Position numbers and translations under genes: made by a program. A stretch of DNA of 64,000 nucleotides, from contig CM076263.1 of assembly GCA_038380795.1 (NCBI GenBank), positions 10,220,709 to 10,284,708 of the forward strand, read 5' to 3'. Source of the stretch: Pyrocephalus nanus. Its lineage: Eukaryota; Chordata; Aves; Passeriformes; Tyrannidae. Positions 46,401 to 60,100 of the stretch are shown here, in pieces (position 1 is the stretch's first letter; each line of letters starts with the position of its first letter). The notes under the pieces were generated by a model. The model was not told the DNA's origin, did not search any database, and saw only the letters and a program-made list of their open reading frames with translations.

Positions 46401-49400
46401 TGCTTCCATCTAAGGTAGACTGACTGAGTAAATGTGAACTTTGCGTTATTTCTCCTCACCTTACTGTAGTTCAGTTGAGACGTAAAGTCTTTGCAAATCA
46501 CATTCTAAACACTTTAACTGCATTTGCAGCTTTAAGCTGCTATATTACTTTAGATTTTAGTTCTTAAGACAAACCTGGAATTACTTGGCAATACACTAAG
46601 ATCCTTCAACAGCCGTGGAAAAAAAGGTGCTGCAGAGTTGCTGCTACTTGAAGCTGTTCTTAGAGGTGACCTTAAAAGTTAGCGAAGCGTTAAAGGGTAA
46701 AATCAAGAAGTGTTGTTTGTTTAGGCTGTTCAGAATTTTCTTTGCCAGTGGTGCTGAGGGGCTTGGACATAGTGCCAGGTTTGGTCTGAAAGAGCTAAAC
46801 TGCCATGACATTGTACTTTATTTTTGAATGTTAAATTTGTAGTGCTGTGAAAGCATTGAATCACTCAAAAAATACTGTCTTATAAACTGTAATGTCTTGT
46901 TCATTTTAATGAATGGGATGCTTTGAAGCAGGAATAGTTCTTCAGACTTACCTTTTCTACGTATGTCCTAATTGTTTTATTATCAATTTTAGAAGTCATG
47001 TATCATGATCTGCATCAGAAGAAAAGTTTCTTTAGGCAAACATAAAAGTGTTCGTGTTTGTATCAACTTTTTGAAATAAGAGCATATGACTTAAACATCT
47101 GTGAATTAATGTACTTGATTGGAGAGTTTTCCAGTCAGTCTGATCAGACTTAATGCTAGTGTTTGGCCCTACCTTAACTTGTATCAAAATGAAAGATGCA
47201 TAGATAAAGGAAGTTGAAAATGAAAGATAATGTTTTATCAGGAAGGAGTATTTTATTTTAAAATTGTTTACTTTAGAATGTGTTCTTTCTTCGTAAAATG
47301 TATCTAGAAGGTGTATGCAAAATTCTAAGGATTTCTTACAGGCATTGTGAGTAATTTTATTTGATTGTGGTTTTGTTATCTAATTTCTGGTTCTCCAATT
47401 CACCTTGTACTTTGAATTTATGTGAATAAGTGTTTTTTTATCATATTTGGGAAAATCTTTAATAAGCCTAAATGTGTGGTGTATCGTGTAGTTGTTGGTT
47501 TGATTCTTCTTCCCCCTGACTCCTGCCCCCACCTGAAAAAACAAAAAAGGTGCCCATGTAATTCAATTAAGACATTGGTGCAGAAATTATGGAATTCCAG
47601 AGTAATTTCTTAATATGGTACATGCTGGTAAACTTAAAAAATCTGAATGGGTTTTTGGAACACCTGGTACAGTGAAGTAGCTGTGAGGATTTGGGATTGG
47701 GCATGGGACAGTAGGTGGCTTTTATTTCCATTGTAGTTACTGTGTTAAAAAAGGGAAAAAAAGCCCCACAATTACCAGGGAGGGTTTTTTGGCAGACATT
47801 GCATATGAAAATCTAATTTGCTTTCTGTACATGTGGAATGGATTAAAATTTACATTTGAGAGTAGAGGTCCCTTTTTCCTGTCTTTGCTTACAACTGCTG
47901 GAAACAAAGGCAAAATTTTATTTCAAAAAACAGTAAATTCATGACTTTCCTAAGAAGCAAGCATGTAAAGAATACAGACATTTTTATTCTGGGAGAGCTA
48001 CTTCTGCACTGAGCATTGCCTGCTCAACTAGTTTAAAGTCATTGCTTATTAGCCTACTGACTACTCTGAATTAAGCTTTTAATCTGGTTGTTTCTCTGGT
48101 GTCTAAAATAAGCTGCTGTGTGCAGTGTCACATGTCAGAGTCTAATGCTGCTGGGGAAAGTGAATGCTGTAATATGTAAAATACCTAAAAGACCTTTATG
48201 TGTGTTTTGACAGATTGGCAAAATGAGGTATGTCAGTGTTCGGGACTTTAAAGGAAAAGTCTTAATTGATATTAGAGAATATTGGATGGATCAAGAAGGT
48301 GAAATGAAGCCTGGCAGAAAAGGTATTGTTCTGCTTGATGTTACTTTGTATTAAAACATTGGGTTTGCAGTAGAAATTTGTGTATCATATTTTTATCCTT
48401 TGATGCTACATGTTATTTTTAGAGTAATATTTTTACTTTCCTATAATTTATATTTTAAAAAAGAATTAGTTTAATCTGTAGATTATAAATAAGAGCAAAG
48501 TGAGTTAGTTTGCATGAGTCTGTTTTTCTAAATAGATCCTCCATGATTTATGGAAAGCAAGGCATCAAATACAAGCAAATTTGGTCGAGGATTTATAAAC
48601 AGGCCATAGCGTAGCCATACTTTCCCCCCAGTTGATTAACTTAGTTAACATAATTTATTACATTACAACTGGATTTCTTATTACAAAATTCACTGAAAAG
48701 ATTTGATCACTTTAATAAGATGATAATTTTGTTAAAACAACCAGGTCCTTCAGTTTCTATTAAATTTTTGATAAAAACCAGCAAAACACTTAATGTGACT
48801 AATTTTGGAGGATAAAAGTGAAGAATTTAGTAGAGGGAAAAGTATCTCAAGTGGTCCAGCTTTGGTACCAAGTTTCTAATCTGCTGCACAGCACAAGCTC
48901 TTGTACCTTTAGTTGCTGCTTAGGATAGATGCTTGTCATGGCAAGCCCTCGCTGTGAACCACTTTCAGAACTTTTCCATCTCAAGAGGAGGATGTGAGGA
49001 CAGTTGCAGGAGTAGTGCTGTGCTTAATGTTATGTTGCTTCTCTTAGAAAAGTCTGTTTTTTAATAGTTTTCAAATTGTATCAATGAAAGGAGTAAGTAT
49101 GAAACATTCTGCCCTGGGGATTCACAGTCATTGAATGGTTTGGGTTGGAATGGACCTTACAAGACCATCTCATTCTGACCATGGGCAGGGACATTTTCCA
49201 CTAGGCCAGGTTGCTCAAAGCCCCATCCAGCCTGGCCTTGAACACTTCCAGGGATGGGGCATCCACAGCTTCTCTGGGCAACCTGTGCCAGTGCCTCGCC
49301 ACCCTCACAGGCAAGAATTTCTTCTTAATATCGAGTCTAAATCTACCTTCTTCCATTTTGAAGCCACTCTCCCTTGTCCTGTCACTTCTTGCCATTGCAA

Positions 49401-51132
49401 AAAGTCCCTCCCTGGCCTTCCTCTACTGGGAGGCTGCAAAGTTTGAAGACATTTACTGTACCATCAGCATAAGGCTTGTTACATTCTTATGGTGTGTTCC
49501 GGAGCAAATCAGTGAACAATAATTTGGAAAGTTTGAGAAGCATTTTCTACATTTTTTGAATAACTTCTGAGAGCAAGTTTTCATGAACAGGTGTACTGGT
49601 GTTGTACAGGAACATTCCTTGTTTTGGATTTCTTGTTGGTTAATAAAAAAAGATAAATTTATAAGGACTTTACCCTGCTGTGTGTTGAGGTGGAATTCAA
49701 TAGCATATTCACGTTGAGTGGCAAACTACGATGGGATTTGGTGGGTGGGCCTAGTGACAAAAGTTACATCATGTAGGCAGAAATGTTTATCAGTGCAGCA
49801 AAAGGGTCTGAATTTTATTAGGATAAAATTCAACAGTAGTCTGATGCAGTATGTGAGCCACCTGTTTAGCTATCCTAAAACCAGTATACGTAGTTGAAAT
49901 ACTGTAAGACAAAAAAATAAATAACAGCATCTTAAATTATTGTCAGAGTGTTTCAAACAGCAGGTCTGAACTTTGTGCAGTTTGTCTGGTGTGTGGTTGA
50001 GGGACATTTTGATGATGCTTGGTCCCCTGGTAATGGTTAGCACACCTGGCCTGTGTTCGAAAAGCAATCTTCACACTAAAGGCTGGTGGAAGACAGCTTA
50101 GTGAAGCTCCATGCACACTACTTGCTGCTTAAAATTATGGTGGTGCCTTGATAAGACACTGATGGGAAAAAAAGGGAAAAAAAGGGCTATGAGCTCAAAA
50201 AATGGAATTCAAAGTTTCAGCTGTTTTGAGGCCCTGCTCCACCTACAGGGAGAAAGCGATGAAGGACACCTGATCACTGAGGGAGGAGAATGGGGGTAAA
50301 TAGTAGAAGAGCTTGGCAGGAGAAGGTATGAAAGGTAGCCTTGTGAGCCTGCATTCTTCAGAGTTGGCAGAGAGGTTGTAGGAGAAGAATGAGGAGACTA
50401 AAGCACAAATGAAAGATGTGCCTGAACTCAAGCTTGAGGAAGATGAGGACAAATTCAGAACTGAGGAGATGGTTTGTGGGGTACTTATTGAATGATTGAA
50501 TGTCACTGGAAACTAGTGAACTTGAATAAGAAATAACTTAGGTGGGTTTGTGAGTGTTAGCAAGTGGAATAGAGTCTCTCCAAAAGGTTACTTGTAGTAT
50601 GTGTGATTTACAGTGCTTTGAGAAACAAGGGGAGGAGGAAACCCAGAATTGTTGTACCTCAGAAATGCATTGAAGATCAATCCACATAGGTATGGCTCTT
50701 AGGAGCCAGCAGGAATATGAATGATTTCCTATGTCTCATCCAGGGCTTTTCTACTGCCTTCTGGTAGGGCCAGAGTTGTATTTCACTTCTTGCATTTAGC
50801 ATAATACTTACAAAATTATTTGTTACACACATTCTCTTCCCAGTGTAAACTTGTCTGGAGATAACCTAAAGTTAAATTGAAGGGTTCGAAGTGAGCAGTT
50901 TCACTTTGTAACTTGGATGGTTGTTGAAGTAGCTCAGACATTAATAGTTATGACATAGACTGTGTATGAAAGTAGCCTTTATAGTAATTACTCGATAATC
51001 TTGCACCACAATTTTCTTTTTGTCCTAAGTGTTTATTTTTAATGCATTTCAGGTATTTCTTTAAATCCAGAACAGTGGAATCAGCTGAAGGAACAGATTT
51101 CTGATATTGATGATGCAGTAAGAAAACTCTAA
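40394..51132 (+). CDS. SUB1: SUB1 (PC4), RNA polymerase II transcriptional coactivator p15, complete coding region
   Basis: SUB1/PC4 binds single-stranded and melted DNA, bridges activators to the general transcription machinery, and also serves in DNA repair and chromatin compaction (family knowledge). Four coding exons (40394-40465, 42071-42190, 48214-48322, 51053-51132) join in phase to 381 nt, giving 126 residues against 127 in human. Residues 1-22 are an acidic Ser/Asp-rich region, a known CK2 target. Residues 23-45 are Lys-rich. Residues 62-126 form the ssDNA-binding domain ([20 protein letters not shown] and the DIDDAVRKL end). All splice sites are consensus. Intron sizes are 1605, 6023 and 2730 bp, plus 1785 bp for the 5' UTR intron. 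Confidence 0.97.
40466..42070 (+). other. SUB1: SUB1 intron 2
   Basis: Unique AT-rich intron with no recognised element. Confidence 0.8.
42071..42190 (+). CDS. SUB1: SUB1 coding exon 3
   Basis: 40 codons starting [20 protein letters not shown] and ending RDENMFQ before donor GTAAAA. The acceptor is CTCCAAG. This is the Lys-rich linker. It is about one residue shorter than the mammalian linker, which accounts for 126 against 127 residues. Confidence 0.96.
45301..45546. repeat. AT minisatellite, 12-bp unit GTTATATATATA
   Basis: About 18 near-perfect copies of a 12-bp unit. The last two carry a G shift (ATTG). Both ends are bounded by the palindrome GTTATATAAC (45301-45310 and 45537-45546). 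Confidence 0.95.
45555..46037 (-). mobile_element. Solo LTR, TGTCCTGG-type avian ERV, antisense to SUB1
   Basis: Starts TGTTGTGGTTTAACCCCAGG and ends GCCAAAACTGGCACA, the reverse complement layout of the 19986-20575 LTR. It is the uninterrupted counterpart of the LTR at 11727-13040. No internal proviral sequence and no clear target duplication. Confidence 0.87.
48214..48322 (+). CDS. SUB1: SUB1 coding exon 4
   Basis: 109 nt encoding [20 protein letters not shown] and [16 protein letters not shown] plus one base. It covers the beta-sheet of the ssDNA-binding domain. Acceptor TTGACAG; donor GTATTG. Confidence 0.97.
48323..51052 (+). other. SUB1: SUB1 intron 4
   Basis: AT-rich with one CR1 copy (49122-49440). 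The remainder is unique. Confidence 0.8.
49122..49440 (-). mobile_element. CR1 LINE 3' fragment
   Basis: Complement of the CR1 3' end: CACAGTCATTGAATGGTTTGG, CTAGGCCAGGTTGCTCAAAG, CAGTGCCTCGCCACCCTCACA, TAATATCGAGTCTAAATC. Antisense to SUB1. Confidence 0.92.
51053..51132 (+). CDS. SUB1: SUB1 coding exon 5 (stop codon)
   Basis: 80 nt starting [20 protein letters not shown] and ending VRKL-TAA. It supplies the C-terminal helix of the domain. Acceptor TTTCAG. Confidence 0.97.
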
Positions 51133-51357
51133 AGACAGAGCCATACAAACTCTTATATCATGTAGTTGTATTAAGCGGTCTTTTTACATTGGCTTTAGTT
51201 TTCTAAAATATTGTTTTCCAAGCTATTGTATATTTGGATTGCAAAACAATTTGTAAGATGAATACTTTTTTTATGTGCATTAAAAGCGTATTCTGAGTGA
51301 GGCTATTTGTGCATAATTTACTAAAAGGAATTGTGTTGCTTTCACCCCATGGTGTAA

Positions 51358-51363
51358 AATAAA
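51358..51363 (+). terminator. SUB1: Proximal polyadenylation signal of SUB1
   Basis: AATAAA 226 bases after the stop codon. Confidence 0.55.
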
Positions 51364-53500
51364 CAAATCAAGTAATATGTAAAGCATATTTGTTTATGGC
51401 CTTTTAATTGAAGGTGTTTGCTGATAAGGCCACCTAATAGCTTTAGTCATTGGTTTAGTTCATAGTTAATACAAATTTATTTTCTCAGATTTCTTAAAAT
51501 GTCTCAATTTAATTTTTTTTTTTATTACATTCTCTTTGGTATTACCCTGCAGCTCTCTGCTTTAAGACTTGATACAAACAGTGAATACTGGGGAAAACAC
51601 ATTTTTGTAGATAGTTTTCAGTACTGTATTTGCTAATTTACCCTATTTATTCAGATGTAAACAGTCTCGAGTATATAGCTTTTTTTGCATTACTTGCATG
51701 AAGTATTAAGCTCAACAGTAACACTTGAACACAAAATACATGCTAATTTTCCCATTTTTCTATAGCTTGCTTGACCTAGAAAATACAAATAGCCTTTTTT
51801 CAAGAATTCTAGATGGGACGCATAAACTTTTACAGTAATAGACATATACCTCAGAGTAAGACAGTATTTAAAAAGATCCAAATGGGGTTATTTAGTTAGT
51901 ACCTTTCTCAAGACTTGCATTAAATCCATTCAGGAACAGATTCTAACCAGTTATTCTGTAGAAAAGGAACAGTTGGCCTGTCTTTGTAGCACTTTTGTTC
52001 ATTTGAGGATATTTCATAAACAACGATGCTTAAGTTAGACTGTAACACAGGTTAAGCAGTAAAACAGGGTTGAAACTGCTGTAGCCAAAATGTCAATTTG
52101 CCATATTCCTGCCCCATCCACACTACCTGCCCTGGTCACTGCTCTGGTAAGAAAAGCCTCTGCCCCGTGGAAGCTCTGCTAGACCGGATGCTGCCCCATT
52201 GGAAGGGCTTCCTGGCAGCACCGAGTCACAGATACGATGTAGAGCTTGGGGAGTTCAGGGGCACACCAGAATGGAAGTTACTGGTGAAAGACCAAAGTTA
52301 TCTGGCACATAATAATTACAGTGAAGAAATGGAATTGGGGATGAGTTCATTTTCTCACTTAATTCACTTAACTGAAGCAAGAAGATAAAGCAACGTCATG
52401 AAAATGGACATTTCAAGATGTAGTATATAGTGAATATCCGACCTAATTAGTTTGACTGTAATTTTGCCATTTGATGATAAAGTACTTGTAGTTTCTAAAC
52501 TTTGTATAGATAAACATTTTTTAATTGTGGAACATCTTAGTACAGTTGTTATTGCAGACATGATTGTAAGTGCCATACACAGGCTGTTCCTGTGCTGCAG
52601 AGTTCATAATTCAATGCAAATAAGTATTAAATGGGTGACTTCAAGTATATATTACAAATATTACTTATTTGTACAAATATGACATATTACAAATAAATTA
52701 AGATCTGGTTTTTTTATAGCTCAGGAAATCTTAAATTTTTAAGAATTGCTTGAGGGTGAATAAAAGGTTGAAGAGATGTTTGTGGTAGCAGATATGTTTT
52801 TGGGCACAACGTTCTTTTCTGAGTGACTGTTAACATCACGTAGGGCTATTTGGACCAAATAGAATAAATACAAAATAGCTGCTAAAATATCACAAGTGAG
52901 TGAATGAAATGTTTCATATCACTATAGACAGGTTCTAGATATTTGTTATTGCAGTATGTATATATAATTTTGTTCCTTTAAATCTGAAATTTTGCAACCA
53001 GATTTCATCCACTTTACTTTAAAACGCTCATGTAGCTACTTTAAAGTGCATGATTACATTAGAGGGAACATTGTCCTCACTTAGGTTACTGTGGTAATAG
53101 GTCATTGGGTGGCAGTTGTGTATCAAAGTACAGTATAATTGTGTTCAGGAAGGTGGGGAATTAAAATCATTCATTTGGGGAGAGTGAAGTGAAAAACTTT
53201 ATTACAGTGGTTAGTTCTCTTGTTGAAATTGATGGTAGAGGTGTTCAAAGAAATTAGTATTTGTTAAGCACGAACTATTAGTTTTTAGTAGGTATCTAAA
53301 TAAACCAGTCAGTTTCACAAATGAACTCAAAAGGGGATGAATTGAGCAGGCAACTTATGTGCTTGTAAGACAATAATATACAAGTAACCTTGATAAAAAT
53401 TTGACACATTCAGTATTATTTAGAAATAAACAGTAGTGATTTGTCTTGTAGTCATCCATGGATGTAGTCTTTCTAATTTGAGAAGAAAATTCTGTTTTGG

Positions 53501-53581
53501 TTTTTTTTTTGTTTGTTTTTTTTTTTTTTTTTTTTTTTTGTTTTTTTGTTTTTGTTTTTGTTTGTTTGTTTTTTTTTTTTT
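53501..53581. repeat. T-rich / (GTTT)n simple repeat
   Basis: About 80 bp of T runs broken by single G residues. If the long 3' UTR is used, this lies inside it as a U-rich tract. Confidence 0.9.
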
Positions 53582-54180
53582 AATAAAGATTATTTTCTTG
53601 CAGAAAAAATATTAGTTAGGATACATGTAGAACAGTTCATGGAATAAAATTGTGCATGTATGACAAGGCTGTGTAATCTGGGATAAGAGCACTGCTTCCT
53701 TTCCCGTTGAAGTGACAAAAGAAAGATGCATTTTATTCTTTGTGTTTATGCAGGGCATATTAGCAATATGTTTTATAAATTAAACCTACTGTGGAGCTTA
53801 GGGGGAAAAACGTCACAGTTAGAGCTGCCAAAGTACTGTATGTGTGATAATCAAACTGTCATGTACCATGTTGCTCGTATGTGGAGATGTTCATATTGAA
53901 AATAAACAAATGCAGTACTAATTTTGATATTTCTGTTAAAGGAAATGCCCCAGTTATGTACTTATGTGATCTGTTAGCGAAAAAAAAAAAGATTGTAATT
54001 CTGGTAACTCAAATGTCATATTGTTAGCCATGTGGAATGTTTCATGTTTTGTTCTGGTGGTATCTTCTGCGGAGAGGCCACTGGAAATATGAGCCCTGCA
54101 ACTGTAATTACCTTAATGTTCAAATAAAAAATAGTTAAATGGTGTATGTGTAGTAACAATTTGAACACTTGGAAATAAAT

Positions 54181-57100
54181 GAAGATTTCTGTTGACCTAG
54201 TGTTATTTTTATAGAAATTTAGCTGCACTGAGAAATTCAGCTGTACTGACGTGTTATGGAACCTGCTGCTTTTTAACTGTAACTGCTGTAATTTGGAAAT
54301 TTAAAAACTTAAATCATCTTATACTTGGTCCACATCTGCTGGTGGGGGGGGATTGATTTGTGTAGCCTACAGGGACAGAAATTTTTCACTAAGATAGAAG
54401 GACAAGTGTCATGTAAATACGGAAGCAACAGATATAAACACACTTTCAAACATCAAACAGAAGAAGAGTGCCTGATAAGTTATGACTATTAAGAGAATGG
54501 CTGATTATCTTTTTCTCAGTGGAGTTTCTCTTTGATCTGACTATAAAGGTAACCAGAGATGACGTAGGAAAAAGATTCTTGCCCATTTATTATCCTTGGT
54601 CAGTTGTGTCAGCATAGGCTTCTTCAGGAAGAATGTTTTTTGCATTCTTGTGGTGACTGATCAGTAGGGAGTGGATTAACTGAATGTGGCATTGAACCTA
54701 AGAGACTTTTCTCCAAGTGATTTTGAGTAGTTTAGTAATTTATAGCCACAGAAACAGAAATTACTGCAGCTCCGAGGGATGAAATGGAGTCGGGTTTGTG
54801 GAGGGTCTTTGTGTCCTACCTAGTCCTCATTTACTGCCACCCTCTTACTGATAAGGTTCCTCTTTGACTGTGGCTCTAGTGCCTGTGTATGGAAGAACAT
54901 TCCAATAGACTGCTTTTCCTGAATCAAGCCGATGTGTCCCCTGCTCACAGTTACACAGAAGTATGAAGATATCTGCTGAGGAGCTGCAATAAATGGTCCT
55001 TGGGTTAATGATGGTTTATCAGGGAAGCTTACATTGTGCTGTTGTGTGAGCAGAGGGATGTGCCACAAGTCATGGGCATACTTTAAGGCTGAGAGACTGA
55101 CAGCTGTTCCCTTGGTATTTAACAAAAATATTACATTTTTTTAAAGATCTGCCTAATTCTGTTTTCATTTTGTTTTCAGTGATTCCTTACAATCTTAATT
55201 GATGAGATGTTGGGGTAGAGACTGAGGTTGAGTTGAAGACTCAACCTTTTGAAAGCACTGTTAATCCTTTGGAAAGAGGTGGGCTCTCAAGGTGAATAGA
55301 GCTTGCTGTAGAACTGCAGAAGCTGGTGCAATTAGCATACTATTTTAGGAAATCTTTGGGTGTATTTAATAAGGCTAAATAAGAAAAACATTTAATGCCT
55401 TCTTGGCCAGCATGCCTAGTAGGCAGCTGTTAGTTATCACTTCACTTGGCAGCTGTTGATGAGATGAAAGCTGCTGAAGTAAAGAAATGGTAAGATTTTT
55501 ATATAACCCCGTTGCTTTTGTTCTTTTAAAACAGAACTGTTTCACACCTTAGGAGTTTAAATTCGTTATGCTTTCACTAATAGGCTAATTTGCTAGAGTA
55601 ATTTGTAGGGTGTTGAAAACAGAGTTATTTCATCTTAGTGAATAGATCTAAGTTGTTCCATTCATTAAAATATCACACAGTATATCTGAGGGAGAGGCGA
55701 ATGGCATTGCTATATTAAGAGCAAACTTGAAATTGACTTGAACCTAACAATAAACTACTTGAAATGAAAAGTATTAGACAGCATTTAGCAGTAAAACTTG
55801 GCAATGTATTTGTGATGTTGCTTTTATGTAACCTTTGAAGGTTTTTACTAGCTGTCTCAATGTGAAACGGCTTTGCTGTTTCTCTCTGCTTCACATTTGC
55901 AATCCCTGACTAAGATCTGCACTCCCTCTTACTTCCTCTGTTTTTTGTATTCTCACTGTAAGCATGCATCTGTCTCTTGGAACACAAGTATCTCTGGCTA
56001 AACTCACACTACCACAAGACAAGGAATATCTCAAAGATTGATTCCTAGTGGTAGTTGGCAGATAGAGCTACTGTTGCTAATACAGGCCAATTAATGGTCA
56101 TATGTGTATGTGTATATATTTTAGCATTGTGATCAAGTGCACTTAAAATAGTCGGATTACTCTTGCTGGCATGCATACTTCCCAGAGGAAGTAACTTTAT
56201 TCATACTAGCTTGGATTATTGTCTGCAGTGAAAGTAGTGAACAAATGCTTTTCCTCCTGAAGGGATTATTAACAACTTGAAAACCACCTCAGTAAGACAG
56301 CTCCTGGGGTGAGCTGTCATGTGGATGAATATCAGCTTGCCATAAGCAAAGCTGTTTGTAATTGCAATGGTTTGGTCAGTGGAAAGAAAATTCAGTTGCG
56401 TGGGTAGCCTGAAAAGTTCCTGAAGTGCCCTGTAGTACATGTGTATCATTTATGATGATGTCAAGACTGCCCTCCTGTCCAAAGAAACCTCAAAACACTC
56501 TATTAGTACTCCTGTCTCTACATAAGCCCTGATTTTTATCTTTGTATTTCTTTTCTTCAGAGACTTGTCAGTGTATGTGGTGTAGTCCCCTTTCAGCAAA
56601 GAATGTTCCTGTGAAACTGTGTTGGGAAAGTGCATTATCTTATTTTCACAGAGCATCTATTCCATTACTATTTAATAGTAATGTGCTTTTCATCTATCAA
56701 AACGATTTGTATTAACATGGAGAGAATATTTGTGGCTAATCTGTTAAAATGCTTGCAAATGAAGATTTTGTGTTTTGGGGAAAATTTTTTTAGAAGTTAT
56801 CCAGGTGTTTCCCTCCACTTCTATAAATTTATTCTTGCCTTGGTATTTTAATTTTGTGGAACTTACTTGCAGGAAATAATTTTTTTTTTCTTGTAACGAT
56901 TAAGGAGCTTTGCAACTCATTGTTTTTAGCATGCTTCAGTTTTGGATTTTGAAAACGAACTTGCAAAGGTCGTGCTTGGATGTGTTTTTAACTAGATTTT
57001 GCTAGATTACCAGATTGTTATCTGGCTGAGACTGTTTGCTTTGTAGTCTGAGCAACTGCTGAAAAGAGAAGTCTCTGTCAGTACTATTAAATTGCAAGCT

Positions 57101-60100
57101 TGTGGTAATGCTCTGTAAAAAGGTGAGGAGAGGGAAATGCACAGCTAAATAAATTGAGTTATTTTTCCAAACTTTTTCAGAACATGTTCCAGAAACAGTG
57201 TTTTTTCATATTTAAGTCAAAAACTGATCCCAAAACTGTTAAAAACTCCTCCACTTTAGTTTGGAACTGCTGCTGTTCAAACACAACTTCATCAGACGTG
57301 CCTCTTTTTATGAACTATTATTGAAAAAAAACGGAATTTCTTTTTGTAGAAAGAAATCTTCTTGGACAAACACTATGTTTAGCATCACAAAATTTTTACA
57401 ATTAAGTGTATTTATACCAATGTGTAGTTCTTAACTGGTTTTGTGTTCTTGACACTTTGAAGCAATCATCTTAATTGAATAGGTAAATTCCTGTGAAGCT
57501 TTTTGAGGACTTGAAAGCCTTCCATAGGTTCAGGTCGCATCCCTGGCTCAGGGAATAGGCCTGTTAACTTCTTGTGTTGAAGTTTTGGGGCAAAGGATTG
57601 TTGTGTGCTCTGGGCCAAGAGTTTGATCTGCTTTGTGTCAGTATCACCTCAAAGCCTTTGTATCATCATTTTGCTGAATTAATGAAGGGCACAACGGACT
57701 TTTTTTAGAGGTTTTTGTTGTATTTATTCTACTGAAGTAAAATTTGGATGGATATTTAGCTTTATTAATTGAACATTCTTTTTTTGTGTGGTTTTGTTTT
57801 CAAGAGGATTGACATTAGCAGCTAGTCAAGAAATTTATAAATTTATAGCTATAGCATACATAATTTTCAGGTTTATTTTGTATTTGGTTACATTTCTTCT
57901 TGAGTCATTGCTAATGTACTACCATTGCTTGGTATAGCATTTAGGATGGGAGTCCTTGTGCAAGGGAGAGTAATACTGTTCTGTTTCCAAATGGATCTTT
58001 TTTTCATTATGGATCTTTTGAGCGCTCTATGTATGGAAAGTGTAAAGAAATGGAATAAAATAAATCACTGCTCTTCATGTTAAAAATTGTACAAGATCCG
58101 AATTGAAAACCTTCCTTTAAAAGAGTGTAACAGCCTGTTTGCAAATCTTCAGCAGTGTATGTAATATTTCAGAGCAGTGAGTTTGGTTTTTTCTCTGAAT
58201 AAACTTCAATAATAACTTTTTTACTAACTTATATTTTCTCTAACAAATATTCAGGCAAATATTTATGTAAGGAGCTACCAAATGTAAGTTCTGTGGTGGC
58301 AGCAGTACTGAAGTAATAATTAAGTTTAGGTTGATGTGTCAAATATGTGTGTACTGCTAAATCTGGTGGTGGTTCCATGGTGGATGCGCACGCTCTGACG
58401 GCATGAGCGGAGCTTTGGCTCAGGCGAGCCGGCCGGGCTGATCCCAGCCCAGCTGATCCTGGCCCAGCCATGCCCTCTGTGACAGCCATGCCAGGCCGCA
58501 TCTTCTCAGGGACCGAGGTACCTGGGCCATGTCTGATCCAGAGATAACAGCAGCAGCCTGAGCTGGGACCAGACAGAGCTAAAGCTGCTGCAGCCGCACA
58601 CGTGCACAGACACCGAGGCAGGGTTTGACTGCAAGTCCATCGCTCTGTCCTGTCAGCTCCTGTGGCTCCCTGAGCCCCCTGAGCTCTGCTGGTGATCTCC
58701 CTGTGAGCAGGGACACCTCTCTAGGTCAGTCCTCAGGGCTGAGAGACCCTTTACCAGGGTCTGATCTCTTCAGCAAGGTAAGGAGCATTTTACTTTTAGC
58801 CTAAAAGTGTATTGTGTGCTAGTGACGTTTATATATATCCAGCTCTAGCTTAATTATTACAAATGTGTTAAATAGTGGATGTTTGACAGCTGTCTGAATT
58901 ACTAAATCATCATTACTAAACCATCATTTAAATCTTTGTCAAATCACTCATTATTTATCCTTTAATGATCACTTAATCACCAGTTGATTACCACTTAATT
59001 TCTGTTCAGTCATCTGTTGCTTATCATTTGATCGTAATTTCATCATTAATAAAGTCCTTTTAACGCCTCGAGAATGACTTCTCTTAGTAAATCACCAGGG
59101 ACAGTTAAGTCTCAATGCACGTGCTTGGATTTTTGGCTGCTGCAGAGTTGAAAAGGTCTTTGGAAATATTTCTTGTGGAAGAACTGGACATCAACTTATG
59201 TGTGGCCTGTAATAACACTGCATTATTGTGTTGGAATCTCTCACTCCGAAAGTGTTTCCGAACGTTCCAGATCCTTTCTTGGTCTTTTAGAGGTCACTCC
59301 CCTCCACGTTTTAGGGAGGACTCTGTTGTGAAAAGGTTGAAGTCATCTCAGAGGGAGTATTGGGTAATGATGGCAAATAGTTACAAATGAAGCTTTCAGT
59401 TCTCTATGTTGCTGGCTGCCAGTACTGCTGAGGCATTTGCAGCACTGAGAAATGAAACATCTGTTGGAGTGCTTTTCTCCATTTTTTGTACTCAGATCTT
59501 CAGTAAATACTTTGAATTTGTTGGGACAGGGATTTGAGTAATTTTTCTCAAACTAATGAGAGTTGAAATTAAAACCATTGTCTTATGTTGATGGGGCTGG
59601 GGATACTAGAGAAAAGTTGTCTTTAGCCCTCAGGAAAAGCGTTCCTGTGTCAATTCCTTGTGGTGATTTAATTGGCCACTGTTTTGCAGATGTATTTTTG
59701 TCCTGGTATGAGCAATATGTTAAGGCAATGTTCATTGTTCAAGGTATTTAGAATAAGATGTTTACTGTTGCTAAGAATTTTGTTTAAGCCTATAGGAAAG
59801 TTGCCAGAGCAAGATGAAAACCAGCACAGATCACATGGGCCACATAGTGCCTCTGTTTCCTCAGGACTTTGCTATTTCATGCAACACTCTATTGCCTCAG
59901 GATTTTGGTATTTCACACACGCTTTTAGATATATGAAAATTTGCAAAATTGGTGAAGATGAATTGCTGCATCTGAACTTCTTGGCTTGTCCTCTGATGGG
60001 CTCAACTGATACCTGTTTTTCTGGTACTGAAGTATGGTATATTTTTGTGTCTTGAAGTGTGAATTCATCTCCTTATTACATGCAGCTTTTTCTGAATGAT

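Larger units (their letters stand above)
42191..48213 (+). other. SUB1: SUB1 intron 3 (6.0 kb)
   Basis: Mostly unique AT-rich sequence. It contains a 12-bp minisatellite (45301-45546) directly followed by an antisense solo LTR (45555-46037). Confidence 0.85.
51133..54180 (+). other. SUB1: SUB1 3' UTR (probable extent) with several polyadenylation signals
   Basis: AATAAA hexamers lie at 51358, 53643, 53901, 54123 and 54174. The first would give a ~0.25 kb 3' UTR, the last ones about 2.8-3.1 kb, similar to the long human SUB1 3' UTR as I recall it. The end point is inferred. Confidence 0.55.

Noticed and set aside
52098..52388. 96-codon plus-strand ORF downstream of SUB1
   Set aside because: It lies in the probable SUB1 3' UTR and has no recognisable domain.
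58229..58501. 90-codon minus-strand ORF in the GC-rich patch
   Set aside because: No family resemblance, no splice context, and it runs from GC-rich into plain AT-rich sequence without a change that marks an exon.
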